7,010 nt of DNA from Nitrospirota bacterium (GCA_029881175.1 JAOUNC010000150.1:1-7010), one strand, 5' to 3'. Positions 1 through 5,597 are shown, numbered from the stretch's first letter. Notes: generated by a model not told the origin, from the sequence alone. Numbers and translations are program-made.

Positions 1-807
1 GGCGGGTGCCATACCGCGCCCATGGTTAAAGGTCAAATCAGCCGAGCGTTGAAAACAGGCCAATGCAGCATCTTCCTGACCTTGCCAAAGACGCACGAGA
101 CCTAAATGATAATGGGCGTTGGCATAGCCTGGTTTCAGAATGAGAGCCTGATGAAAGGCCTCAGCGGCTTCCACCAATTTCCCCTGATCTTGAAGGACCA
201 CGCCTTTATTATTCAGGGCTTCGGCATGTTGTGGCGAAATTTCAAGGGCCTGTTGATACTGCGTGAGAGCAAGATCCAGGTCGCCTTTTTCCTTATACAC
301 CACGCCCAAATTATTCAGGAGATCGGCAGATTGCGGCTTGAGCGTTCTGGCCTGTTCATACGCAGCAATGGCCGGGCCCCACTGGCGCTGCCGTCGATAG
401 ACATTCCCGACATTACTTAACGCTTCAACGTATTGCGGCTTGAGCTGAATGGCTTCTTGGTAGGCCGAGACGGCTTCCTCCCAACGTTCCTCCTTTTCCA
501 AGGCTAAGGCATGGTTGAAAAAATAATGGGGTTTCTTATTATCAAGGGAAATAGCCTGCTGAATGAGTGTCAACGCCAGTCCATATTGTCCTTGTTGATA
601 AGCCAGGAGTCCTCGCAGATGGAGTGAGTCAGGATGAGCCGGGAATTGGCTCAGGATCTGGTCATAGCCAGCTTCCGCTTGTTGAAACCGTTTGGCTTGA
701 TGATGACCGACGGCTTCTTGGAAGAGGCGATGGGCTTCTGCGGAAAGATTCTGCGCCTGTAAGGTTCGATGGGTTTTTTCTGCCTGGCGGCGAGATGAAC
801 GGTTCAT
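1..807 (-). CDS. TPR-repeat protein, C-terminal part missing (runs off the left edge)
   Basis: The reading frame is open from an ATG at 807 to the window edge and gives 269 residues without a stop. After a 24-residue basic start it consists of seven consecutive 34-residue tetratricopeptide repeats (about residues 25-58, 59-92, 93-126, 127-160, 161-194, 195-228 and 229-262). They show the usual pattern of G/A at position 8, Y/F near 11, A at 20 and a P near 32 (for example LKPQY, ISPQH, LKPGY). There is no signal peptide, so it is probably cytoplasmic. TPR arrays are protein-binding scaffolds; the partner cannot be read from the sequence. The frame continues past repeat seven (FNHGRGMAPA), so another domain may follow outside the window; TPR-sulfotransferase fusions are one known arrangement, but this is only a guess. 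An in-frame stop at 841-843 limits the start to ATG 807 or TTG 837. The Shine-Dalgarno is weak. The upstream 181-bp gap has only a poor promoter candidate. The family call is firm and the function unknown. Confidence 0.93.
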   Translation of the reverse strand, partial: MNRSSRRQAEKTHRTLQAQNLSAEAHRLFQEAVGHHQAKRFQQAEAGYDQILSQFPAHPDSLHLRGLLAYQQGQYGLALTLIQQAISLDNKKPHYFFNHALALEKEERWEEAVSAYQEAIQLKPQYVEALSNVGNVYRRQRQWGPAIAAYEQARTLKPQSADLLNNLGVVYKEKGDLDLALTQYQQALEISPQHAEALNNKGVVLQDQGKLVEAAEAFHQALILKPGYANAHYHLGLVRLWQGQEDAALACFQRSADLTFNHGRGMAPA

Positions 808-953
808 GAGAGCAAGCCTGTCTTTGGTTGTGGGCAATCCCTAGGATGTTTTAAAAAAGCCTATGTCGAATTCACGATAAAAGTAAAGTCGAGAATGTTT
901 GCCTATGTTTCAAAAGGAACAAGAGGAACCGAGTACATATGCCTAAGGATGGG

Positions 954-979
954 AAAAATTCAGTCAGGAAGAGTTCCTG
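954..979 (-). terminator. Candidate weak intrinsic terminator after the HEAT-repeat gene
   Basis: On the minus strand, 10 nt past the stop of the HEAT-repeat gene, a 6-bp stem (CAGGAA/TTCCTG, 974-979 with 965-970) closes a 3-nt loop. It is followed after 4 nt by AATTTTT (960-954). The stem is short and not GC-rich, and the U-run is offset, so termination would be inefficient at best. The rest of the 181-bp gap (808-988) holds only an 8-bp direct repeat, GCCTATGT, at 859-866 and 901-908. Confidence 0.3.
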
Positions 980-988
980 TGGCTCAAT

Positions 989-2086
989 TTAAAAGTGGGA
1001 GGCGGGGTCTAACTGAAAGAGGCTCCAATTCAGGGCCTCTCGTAAGGCCTGAATATCCTCATCTGTGGAGGGGTTGGACCAGGCTTGAAGGTTGAGGGCT
1101 TCAATCGTGGTTTTAGCGCGCAGATCGCCTAATCTTCCTAACCCTCGAACGGCGATAGTTTGCATGCGGGGATCTTGGGATTGTAATTGTTGGATAAAGA
1201 CATCATAAAGAGTTGGGATGACGCTGTGTTTCGCGATTTCACCGAGGCCCTTGAGTGCCGTGAGTTGGTGTTCCGGGCTTTTGGACGTATTCAAAATGTT
1301 CACCAATGTGGGGATGGCTACTTCACCTTGGTCCCCGAGAGCCGTAATGGCCGTCATAGCCAGTTCGGGATTTTTTGTAGCTTCCTCAATGGTCGAGAGC
1401 GCAGCCGGCGAATTCAGGGGGCCGAGTAATTGAAGAATAAGGCGACGTCGGTCAAGCTGGTCACTTGCTTGTTGAAAGAGATGAATGAGGCGATCGGTTT
1501 GCCCCCATTCAGCGGCTAAGTACAGGGGGAATTCATCTTGAGTGAGCTGGGCTTGTAATTCTTGTAATGCATAGAGCCCAGCATTGGTGGCGCCAGCGGT
1601 TTTGGCTGCTTGCCGGGTGTCTTCAAATGAGGTCCGTACTTCCCAGCTCCAATGGGCAGGTTTGCCTTGATAACGAAAAGAAATATGACAAGTGGGACCC
1701 TTCCAGAGGCGAGAAGCCTCCGACAATGGATGACCGCCTTTGCGATGTTGGCTGGGTCCTGTCCAGGTTTTCCGTTCTTCGCATTTCACCCGCACAATGA
1801 TATCGTGGGGGGCGGTGACTTTGTGCACAGGGATAAAGCCCGCCTGTGCCAAGCGGTCGCTCACCACTTGTTGAAGCGTGGGAAATTCCTGGACTCCTCT
1901 TTCGGTGAGGGCAAGGGTCTCGACGAAGACATGCTGAACTTGTTCAAGGGGAACGATCTGAGACCTTGTGTCTGTTAACGGAGCGGCCGATAGGATTGCA
2001 GGGAATCCCATCCATATCCAGAGGCTCAGGATGATGGTCGCATAGGGAAACGACTGTAGAGCAAGAGATTGTATCGATAAAGGCAT
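989..2086 (-). CDS. Secreted HEAT-repeat protein with an unassigned N-terminal domain
   Basis: This 365-residue protein begins with a clear signal peptide: a hydrophobic stretch at about residues 15-33 (TIILSLWIWMGFPAILSA) ends in an AXA-like site near residue 34-35, so it is exported, probably to the periplasm. Residues 45-185 form a mixed alpha/beta region that I do not recognise. It contains helix-like 70-83, a beta-like DIIVRVKCEE segment near 95-104, a second cysteine near 133 and a Trp-rich strand near 145-150. Residues 212-360 hold four to five HEAT/armadillo-like helical pairs with the typical ...A..AL..LG.......IP.L... spacing (for example residues 244-265, 275-296 and 308-330), usually a protein-binding solenoid. 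The start is well supported: AAGGAG at 2100-2095 lies 8 nt from the ATG. The promoter is probably the palindromic region just upstream. The TPR gene follows in the same direction after 181 bp, so co-transcription is possible but unproven. No enzymatic motif is visible. Confidence 0.9.
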   Translation of the reverse strand: MPLSIQSLALQSFPYATIILSLWIWMGFPAILSAAPLTDTRSQIVPLEQVQHVFVETLALTERGVQEFPTLQQVVSDRLAQAGFIPVHKVTAPHDIIVRVKCEERKTWTGPSQHRKGGHPLSEASRLWKGPTCHISFRYQGKPAHWSWEVRTSFEDTRQAAKTAGATNAGLYALQELQAQLTQDEFPLYLAAEWGQTDRLIHLFQQASDQLDRRRLILQLLGPLNSPAALSTIEEATKNPELAMTAITALGDQGEVAIPTLVNILNTSKSPEHQLTALKGLGEIAKHSVIPTLYDVFIQQLQSQDPRMQTIAVRGLGRLGDLRAKTTIEALNLQAWSNPSTDEDIQALREALNWSLFQLDPASHF

Positions 2087-2108
2087 TGAACTGGCTCCTT
2101 GGCAAAAT

Positions 2109-2129
2109 AGCTCGGTATCATACCGAGCT
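2109..2129. promoter_or_regulatory. Perfect 21-nt palindrome overlapping divergent -10 boxes; candidate operator
   Basis: Two perfect 10-base arms, AGCTCGGTAT (2109-2118) and ATACCGAGCT (2120-2129), flank a single central C. The centre reads TATCAT on the plus strand (2116-2121) and TATGAT on the minus strand (2122-2117); each matches the sigma-70 -10 consensus at five of six positions. On the minus strand the implied transcription start near 2110 lies just ahead of the AAGGAG (2100-2095) and ATG (2086-2084) of the HEAT-repeat gene, a plausible 24-nt leader. On the plus strand it gives a similar leader before ATG 2152. Neither direction has a good -35 box, as is often the case for activated promoters. 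A dimeric regulator binding here would control both genes. The palindrome is directly visible; the operator role is inferred. Confidence 0.5.
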
Positions 2130-2151
2130 GATTCCCAAAATAAAACCCATC

Positions 2152-2835
2152 ATGCAAGAAAGCTGCAGACAATCCAGGTGTAAAGGTTCAGAACAATTCA
2201 TCGGGTTTTTCAAATATGGTCATGTGGTGTTGTTTGCTCTTGGCAGGGTCTTGGGAATTCTGATGGCCCTGGCCATAGTTGGGATAGAGATTTGCGACGC
2301 TTCTATCCTCAATCAAACAAATTTTGAGGATGAAGAGATGACTTCGTGGGAATTCTTTGTCACCTCCAATGGTACGGTGGGTGGCGAGGGGTTTCCAGCC
2401 ATGGCCTTGTTTGAAGTGGCAAAAGACGGGCTAGAATCAACCAGCCTAAAATTTAAAGTTGGACAGGTACGATATGAGCCTGATAACCATCCCGAACAGG
2501 GAGGAGGCTTGGTTCTTCAAGTGAGGACCGAGGTCGGAGTCCTTGAACTTTCTGCGCAGTTAGCCGTCACCTATTCTTCGCCCAAGGATAAACGGAATTT
2601 AGCCGGAGGGTTGTTTGAGTGGTTAGTGGATGATCAGGTCATCGGCAGCCACGATATCGGGCCGATTGAAAATGGCAGAATCCTTCGACATCTCTTTAAG
2701 GCCAGTCACCAAGTCAACGAGGGCAACCATACCATACGCTTGCGCATCACCAGGCCTTTTACGAGCCATCCAGGGCAACAGGCCCCTTTCCAATTTGTGG
2801 ACGATTTATTCATTCAACTCTCGCCGAATCCATAA
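2152..2835 (+). CDS. Exported beta-rich protein of unknown function, possibly jelly-roll (carbohydrate-binding-like)
   Basis: From ATG 2152 this gives 227 residues. A basic, Cys-containing leader (residues 1-24) is followed by a hydrophobic segment at about 25-45 (VVLFALGRVLGILMALAIVG) and a possible cleavage site after CDA near residue 50, so it is exported or membrane-anchored. The mature part is rich in predicted strands. It opens with NFEDEEMTSWEFF and ends with FQFVDDLFIQLSP, an arrangement reminiscent of galactose-binding-like or carbohydrate-binding jelly-roll domains, in which an early N.FE and a terminal .DD..... strand face each other. I cannot assign a family from the sequence alone. 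There is no good Shine-Dalgarno before ATG 2152. The frame is open back to a TTG at 2086, but that start overlaps the divergent gene's ATG and the promoter region and is less likely. ATG 2263 would cut off most of the signal segment. STAS and PilZ genes follow on the same strand after 101 bp. Confidence 0.72.
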   Translation: MQESCRQSRCKGSEQFIGFFKYGHVVLFALGRVLGILMALAIVGIEICDASILNQTNFEDEEMTSWEFFVTSNGTVGGEGFPAMALFEVAKDGLESTSLKFKVGQVRYEPDNHPEQGGGLVLQVRTEVGVLELSAQLAVTYSSPKDKRNLAGGLFEWLVDDQVIGSHDIGPIENGRILRHLFKASHQVNEGNHTIRLRITRPFTSHPGQQAPFQFVDDLFIQLSPNP

Positions 2836-2936
2836 CTCCTTCCGTTGTGTCGGTGGCAATGGCTGCCCATTAATTCCCGAATACAGTTAAGACTTCTACC
2901 CCTGAGGCCGATAGACAGGGAAGACGAATCAATTGC

Positions 2937-3314
2937 ATGGGGGAACGTATGGGCGTGTCCGAACGCAGTCTCAGTGAGCATACGGTCGTCGAAACATTTG
3001 TCGGGCGTTTTGATCAGCATGCCCGGCAAGATTTCAAATGGCGGATTGACCATGCTATTACGCAAGGCTACCGGTTTGTGGTGCTGAATATGGTGGCTGT
3101 GACCTTCATCGACAGCGCGGCTTTAGGGTGGTTGGTCTTAGCCCAGCGGCGGTTTCATCGAATCGGGGGGAAACTGGGCATTATTGCTCCGATGGGATTC
3201 GTGCGGGATATTTTGGAGCTGACCGAAATTCATGAATGGATCCCCATTTTTACGAGTGAAGATGAAGCCCGGAAAACGTTCGAAGGCCCAGGAGATTCAA
3301 CGGAAGCATCCTAG
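2937..3314 (+). CDS. STAS-domain protein, anti-sigma-factor antagonist type
   Basis: This 125-residue protein is a single STAS domain over about residues 14-115. The core strand-helix FVVLNMVAVTFIDSAALGWLV (47-67) matches the family hallmark. Ser60 in FIDSAALG sits where SpoIIAA-like antagonists carry the serine that a partner anti-sigma kinase phosphorylates. The residues before it (D59) and after it (G64) are also typical. No membrane segment or signal peptide is present, so it acts in the cytoplasm. Known relatives work by partner switching: the unphosphorylated form binds an anti-sigma or switch kinase and frees its target. No kinase or phosphatase gene lies in this window. ATG 2949 is an alternative start, with GGGGGA 4 nt upstream; ATG 2937 has AGGGAAG at a long 13-nt distance. 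Both give the same domain. The PilZ gene begins 2 nt after this stop, indicating translational coupling. Confidence 0.9.
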   Translation: MGERMGVSERSLSEHTVVETFVGRFDQHARQDFKWRIDHAITQGYRFVVLNMVAVTFIDSAALGWLVLAQRRFHRIGGKLGIIAPMGFVRDILELTEIHEWIPIFTSEDEARKTFEGPGDSTEAS

Positions 3315-3316
3315 TT

Positions 3317-3727
3317 ATGTCCAAGCCTGCTCTCCTTCAAGAAGGACGTCGACGGCCCGTGGCCTTGGCTCTGCAAGAGCGCCGTAATATTCGGCGTATG
3401 TCGGTGAAGCCGCAACAAAACTTACCGGTGGCCATTCGATGTGGCCAGGGAGCTGTGTGTAAAGGGCGGGTCATCAATGTGAGTGCGCAGGGGATGCTTG
3501 TCGAATTTTCAAGCAACCAAATGCCACCGGTTTCAGTAGGTGCTCAAGTGTCCGTCAAACTGCATTATCTCGGCGACAGTATTTGGTTGCCAGGCCTGGT
3601 CCGACACAGAATGGGCAAGAAAATGGGCTTCTACTTCCCTACGCTCACCAATCAACCCAAGCGAAGCATTAAGCATCCGCTCGCCGTCGTGCTCCATTCC
3701 CTCTCCCGCGCTGTCGCCTCGTCATAA
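3317..3727 (+). CDS. PilZ-domain protein, probable cyclic-di-GMP receptor
   Basis: This 136-residue protein carries both binding signatures of PilZ domains: an RxxxR motif at residues 22-26 (RRNIR, followed by R27) and NVSAQG at 54-59, which fits the family (D/N)xSxxG consensus. Strands after it (MLVEF, VKLHYL, GLVRHRMGKKMGFYF) complete the expected small beta-barrel to about residue 112. The last 25 residues are basic and of no recognised type. PilZ domains bind cyclic-di-GMP and pass the signal to a partner protein; because the motif residues are intact, binding is expected here. No membrane segment is present. The ATG lies 2 nt after the stop of the STAS gene, with GGAAG about 10 nt upstream inside that gene, so the two proteins are probably made together. 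The gene ends 16 bp before a large inverted repeat. Confidence 0.9.
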   Translation: MSKPALLQEGRRRPVALALQERRNIRRMSVKPQQNLPVAIRCGQGAVCKGRVINVSAQGMLVEFSSNQMPPVSVGAQVSVKLHYLGDSIWLPGLVRHRMGKKMGFYFPTLTNQPKRSIKHPLAVVLHSLSRAVASS

Positions 3728-3742
3728 TGTTTGATTTCCATT

Positions 3743-3815
3743 AGGAGTCAGACTCGAATTAAATCCGAAGGCTATCAACCCTGATATGGGTGAATTTAAT
3801 TCGAGTCTGACCCCT
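3743..3815. repeat. REPIN/MITE-like inverted repeat, 24-nt arms, between convergent genes
   Basis: Arms at 3743-3766 and 3792-3815 are inverted copies identical at 22 of 24 positions and share the core GTCAGACTCGAATTAAAT. A 25-nt centre (3767-3791) can form its own small hairpin, either TATCA/TGATA (3773-3777 with 3782-3786) or ACCC/GGGT (3778-3781 with 3788-3791). The two arm differences become G-U pairs in minus-strand RNA but A-C mismatches in plus-strand RNA, so the minus transcript folds into an unbroken 24-bp helix. From memory, closely similar GGGGTCAGACTCGAATTAA-type ends accompany IS200-like/REP-associated (Y1) transposases; this needs a search to confirm. No flanking target duplication is visible, as expected for that group. 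It lies between the PilZ and RusA genes and may also stabilise or end their messages, though there is no U-run. Confidence 0.75.
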
Positions 3816-3831
3816 ATAAGAGATGATGCGG

Positions 3832-4374
3832 TTAGGTTTTTGTTGAGGGGTGCGGTGACGGGGTGGGGATGGCCGAGAGGCGTTGTCGAGGGGGGTTGGT
3901 CTTGGAAGTGAGTGGTTCGTGGAGGGTGAGGAGGCACTCCATTCTGGGGCGATCGGGGTCTGAATCTTTGTGGAGATGAATTTCGGTGATGCGGTTGTCG
4001 TTCAGGCTGATAGCTTGGCAGATGGCATCCTGGGCAATTTTGAGCCCGCCATCCAGATCCCGCCGTAACGCCGTTTTGAAATAAAACCGGATCGAGAGAG
4101 TGAGAGAATGCGTTCCCAGGCCTTCAAAAAAATCCGCACGATGTGGGGAAGGATGCAAGATCGCTTCGAGATGTTTTCCCACGGCGACTTTGTAGTGGCG
4201 CCCTTTTGATGATAATACCCGCCGGCCGTTGACGGTGGCATATTGATGGTTAATGCTGGGGGGCAGTGGTAAGACGACGAAGAGTTCTCGGGGTGAGAGG
4301 GAGTCACCACCCAAGTTGGTCCAATCCTGACCATGGTCTCCGGCTCTGGATTTTCCTGAATGGCGAGGCAGCAA
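3832..4374 (-). CDS. rusA: RusA-family Holliday junction endodeoxyribonuclease
   Basis: RusA enzymes are small homodimeric, Mg-dependent nucleases that resolve four-way DNA junctions. From TTG 4374 this gives 180 residues. The core starts with LPLPPSINHQY (about residues 35-45), matching the family's LPxPPSxN opening. It continues to RRDLDGGLKIAQDAICQAI and ends near LTL. The catalytic set lines up with the E. coli enzyme: D106 and D108 (its D70, D72), K112 (K76) and D126 (D91, with a one-residue shift). The usual N after DxD is replaced by G. E. coli RusA has 120 residues; this one has an extra N-terminal leader and a Pro/Ser/Thr-rich tail of about 30 residues. Three TTG starts compete: 4374 (GGAGGA, 6-nt spacing, chosen), 4440 (GAGGT, 5-nt spacing, giving 202 residues) and 4314 (giving 160). 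RusA genes are usually phage-borne, but no phage genes are near. It follows mraZ on the same strand. Confidence 0.85.
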   Translation of the reverse strand: MLPRHSGKSRAGDHGQDWTNLGGDSLSPRELFVVLPLPPSINHQYATVNGRRVLSSKGRHYKVAVGKHLEAILHPSPHRADFFEGLGTHSLTLSIRFYFKTALRRDLDGGLKIAQDAICQAISLNDNRITEIHLHKDSDPDRPRMECLLTLHEPLTSKTNPPRQRLSAIPTPSPHPSTKT

Positions 4375-4506
4375 CACTAATCCTCCGAGCCCTCTGGCCG
4401 GTCCGAGTTGAGGGAAGGATCGAATGCGAATAGGTCTCAACGGTTACCTCGGTTCAATGTCAGAACGATGCCGGACGGGCGGTGCGGAATGGGGCGCGAT
4501 CTTGGC

Positions 4507-4953
4507 TTACAGGATGCCCTGGAGCTTTCCTAGGACTTGTTCGAAGGCTTCTTCGTTCTTTCGAGCAAAGAGCCGCCATTCGGATGGATTCCAAATTTCC
4601 AGGCGATGGAACATGCCCACGATGACCACTTCTTGCTCGTCATCGACTGGAATGAGTTTGCGTAATCGGCTGGGAATGAGGATACGTCCGGCGCGGTCCA
4701 TTTCCGATGGCGTGGCTTCCGAGACCATGTGATACATGAAGAGCCGACGTTGGTCATCATCTAATTTTTCTTTGGCTTCTTGAAGGCGGTTGTTCCACTC
4801 AGGTTGGGTGTAGGCCAAAACAGGAACATCTTGGCTTTTTAAGAACATGAGGTTATTGCCGTTCGATTCAATCTCTTCCCTAATAGGGCTCGGTACAACG
4901 AATCGGCCTTTTTCGTCAATTTTACACTGATATTGTCCAGCAAACATGCTCAT
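4507..4953 (-). CDS. mraZ: Transcriptional regulator MraZ
   Basis: MraZ is an AbrB-fold DNA-binding protein that forms rings and controls the division and cell-wall gene cluster in many bacteria. This copy has 148 residues, the normal length. It shows the two tandem SpoVT/AbrB-like halves, each with its hallmark DxxGR motif: DEKGR at residues 13-17 followed by FVVPSPIREEI, and DRAGR at 86-90 followed by ILIPSRLRKLI. The N-terminal MFAGQYQCKID is also typical. ATG 4947 two codons on is an alternative start; the only Shine-Dalgarno-like GGAGAAG lies 14 nt before ATG 4953, so initiation is not strongly marked. Unusually, the gene is not followed by rsmH and ftsL but by a RusA-family gene. The triple TGGG-N5 boxes known for autoregulation in E. 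coli are not seen upstream. Family identity is certain; its targets here are not. Confidence 0.97.
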   Translation of the reverse strand: MSMFAGQYQCKIDEKGRFVVPSPIREEIESNGNNLMFLKSQDVPVLAYTQPEWNNRLQEAKEKLDDDQRRLFMYHMVSEATPSEMDRAGRILIPSRLRKLIPVDDEQEVVIVGMFHRLEIWNPSEWRLFARKNEEAFEQVLGKLQGIL

Positions 4954-5001
4954 GGTACGTGATAAATCTTCTCCGTTTGGCCGTGTCGAGAGATTGACTG
5001 T

Positions 5002-5029
5002 AGCTTAACTAAAGATGAAGAAAAGTCAA
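5002..5029 (-). promoter_or_regulatory. Candidate sigma-70 promoter for mraZ
   Basis: On the minus strand TTGACT (5029-5024, five of six to the -35 consensus) is followed after 16 nt by TAAGCT (5007-5002), which keeps the T, A and final T of the -10 box. Transcription would start near 4995 and give a leader of about 42 nt before the mraZ ATG. The 214-bp gap from 4954 to 5167 otherwise holds only one small inverted repeat. Confidence 0.5.
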
Positions 5030-5042
5030 GCCATGTTACTTG

Positions 5043-5063
5043 GGTGTTCCTTTTGAGAACACC
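5043..5063. repeat. Short inverted repeat upstream of the mraZ promoter
   Basis: Seven-base perfect arms GGTGTTC (5043-5049) and GAACACC (5057-5063) flank a 7-nt spacer. The site ends 14 nt upstream of the candidate -35 box of mraZ, a position suited to a regulator. It also lies about 105 nt past the end of the upstream FmdB-type gene, but has no U-run and is unlikely to be a terminator. The repeat is short enough to occur by chance. Confidence 0.3.
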
Positions 5064-5167
5064 ACTGTCTGTAGTAGCTAGAGAAGAATGTGGGGAGAAT
5101 TTTGGGAGTGATGCCAGGATGGCCGCCTTGAATTCCTCGTCACATCACACAATATTTTTCGATTCTC

Positions 5168-5518
5168 TTAATCCATATCAGGAAGACTCATGCTATCCTC
5201 TTCTTGTCCACCTTCTCCCATCGATTCCATGGCTTCGTCCAGGTCTTCACCGAAATCTTCGCCCATTTCCTTGCCCATTTTTTTCATGAAGCGGGCCATA
5301 CTTTTGGGATCGTTCTCATCGACATCCCCAAAGTTACTGGGATCGGCAAGGGCTTCCATGCGGGCCTCTTCGGACTTTGGGGAGGCAAACCGTGACATGA
5401 TGCGTTCCAATTGTTGGCCCTGGCAATGCTTGCATGACAAGGTGGACGAGTGCCCTTGCAAAATTAAATAGGTGTTGTATTTTCCGCAGGTTTCACAGCG
5501 GTATTCATAGATTGGCAT
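5168..5518 (-). CDS. FmdB-family putative regulatory zinc-ribbon protein
   Basis: The 116-residue product opens with MPIYEYRCETCG, the signature start of the FmdB/CxxC_CXXC_SSSS zinc-ribbon family. Two CxxC pairs (C8/C11 and C29/C32) would hold one zinc. The family is named after a putative regulator of formamidase genes, but the role of most members is unknown; binding of nucleic acid or protein is assumed. The second half (about residues 45-116) is a strongly acidic, Met- and Gly-rich tail (KKMGKEMGEDFGEDL...) that looks flexible or helical and has no recognised function. No signal peptide is present. The start is fixed by the conserved MPIYEY sequence although the Shine-Dalgarno is poor. 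It lies 79 bp after comF on the same strand and could be co-transcribed or use its own promoter. Confidence 0.9.
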   Translation of the reverse strand: MPIYEYRCETCGKYNTYLILQGHSSTLSCKHCQGQQLERIMSRFASPKSEEARMEALADPSNFGDVDENDPKSMARFMKKMGKEMGEDFGEDLDEAMESMGEGGQEEDSMSLPDMD

Positions 5519-5553
5519 GGGGCGATACTTTCGTCTGTTTCGAATGCATGATG

Positions 5554-5582
5554 TATATAACGCAAAGTTGGCGATTTGGAAA
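5554..5582 (-). promoter_or_regulatory. Candidate promoter for the FmdB-type gene
   Basis: In the 79-bp gap after comF, the minus strand reads TTTCCA (5582-5577), 17 nt, then TATATA (5559-5554). Each box matches the sigma-70 consensus at four of six positions with ideal spacing, and the start site would lie about 30 nt before the ATG at 5518. It is moderate at best. Confidence 0.3.
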
Positions 5583-5597
5583 GAGAGGGATGGGGCG

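Noticed and set aside
859..908. 8-bp direct repeat GCCTATGT at 859-866 and 901-908 as a regulator site
   Set aside because: The repeat is short, occurs in a low-complexity AT-rich gap and has no symmetry or nearby promoter boxes of quality.
1652..1978. 108-residue plus-strand frame opposite the HEAT-repeat gene
   Set aside because: It is antisense to a gene with a signal peptide, repeats and a strong ribosome site; the frame shows no protein-like pattern.
2086..2151. TTG start at 2086 for the exported plus-strand protein
   Set aside because: It would put the start on the ATG of the divergent HEAT-repeat gene and run coding sequence through the palindrome and promoter region; the signal peptide is better formed from ATG 2152.
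3728..3831. Inverted repeat as a plain bidirectional intrinsic terminator
   Set aside because: The stem is AT-rich and long, with no U-run on either side; a mobile REPIN/MITE-like element explains the structure better, although it may still affect message ends.
4002..4334. 110-residue minus-strand frame overlapping rusA in another frame
   Set aside because: The RusA catalytic residues are in the overlapping frame; this one has no recognisable sequence.
5041..5106. TGGG occurrences (5041, 5091, 5103) as MraZ binding boxes
   Set aside because: They lie on the opposite strand and at 50- and 12-nt intervals, not the regular three-box pattern with 5-nt spacers known from E. coli; chance in G-rich sequence is more likely.
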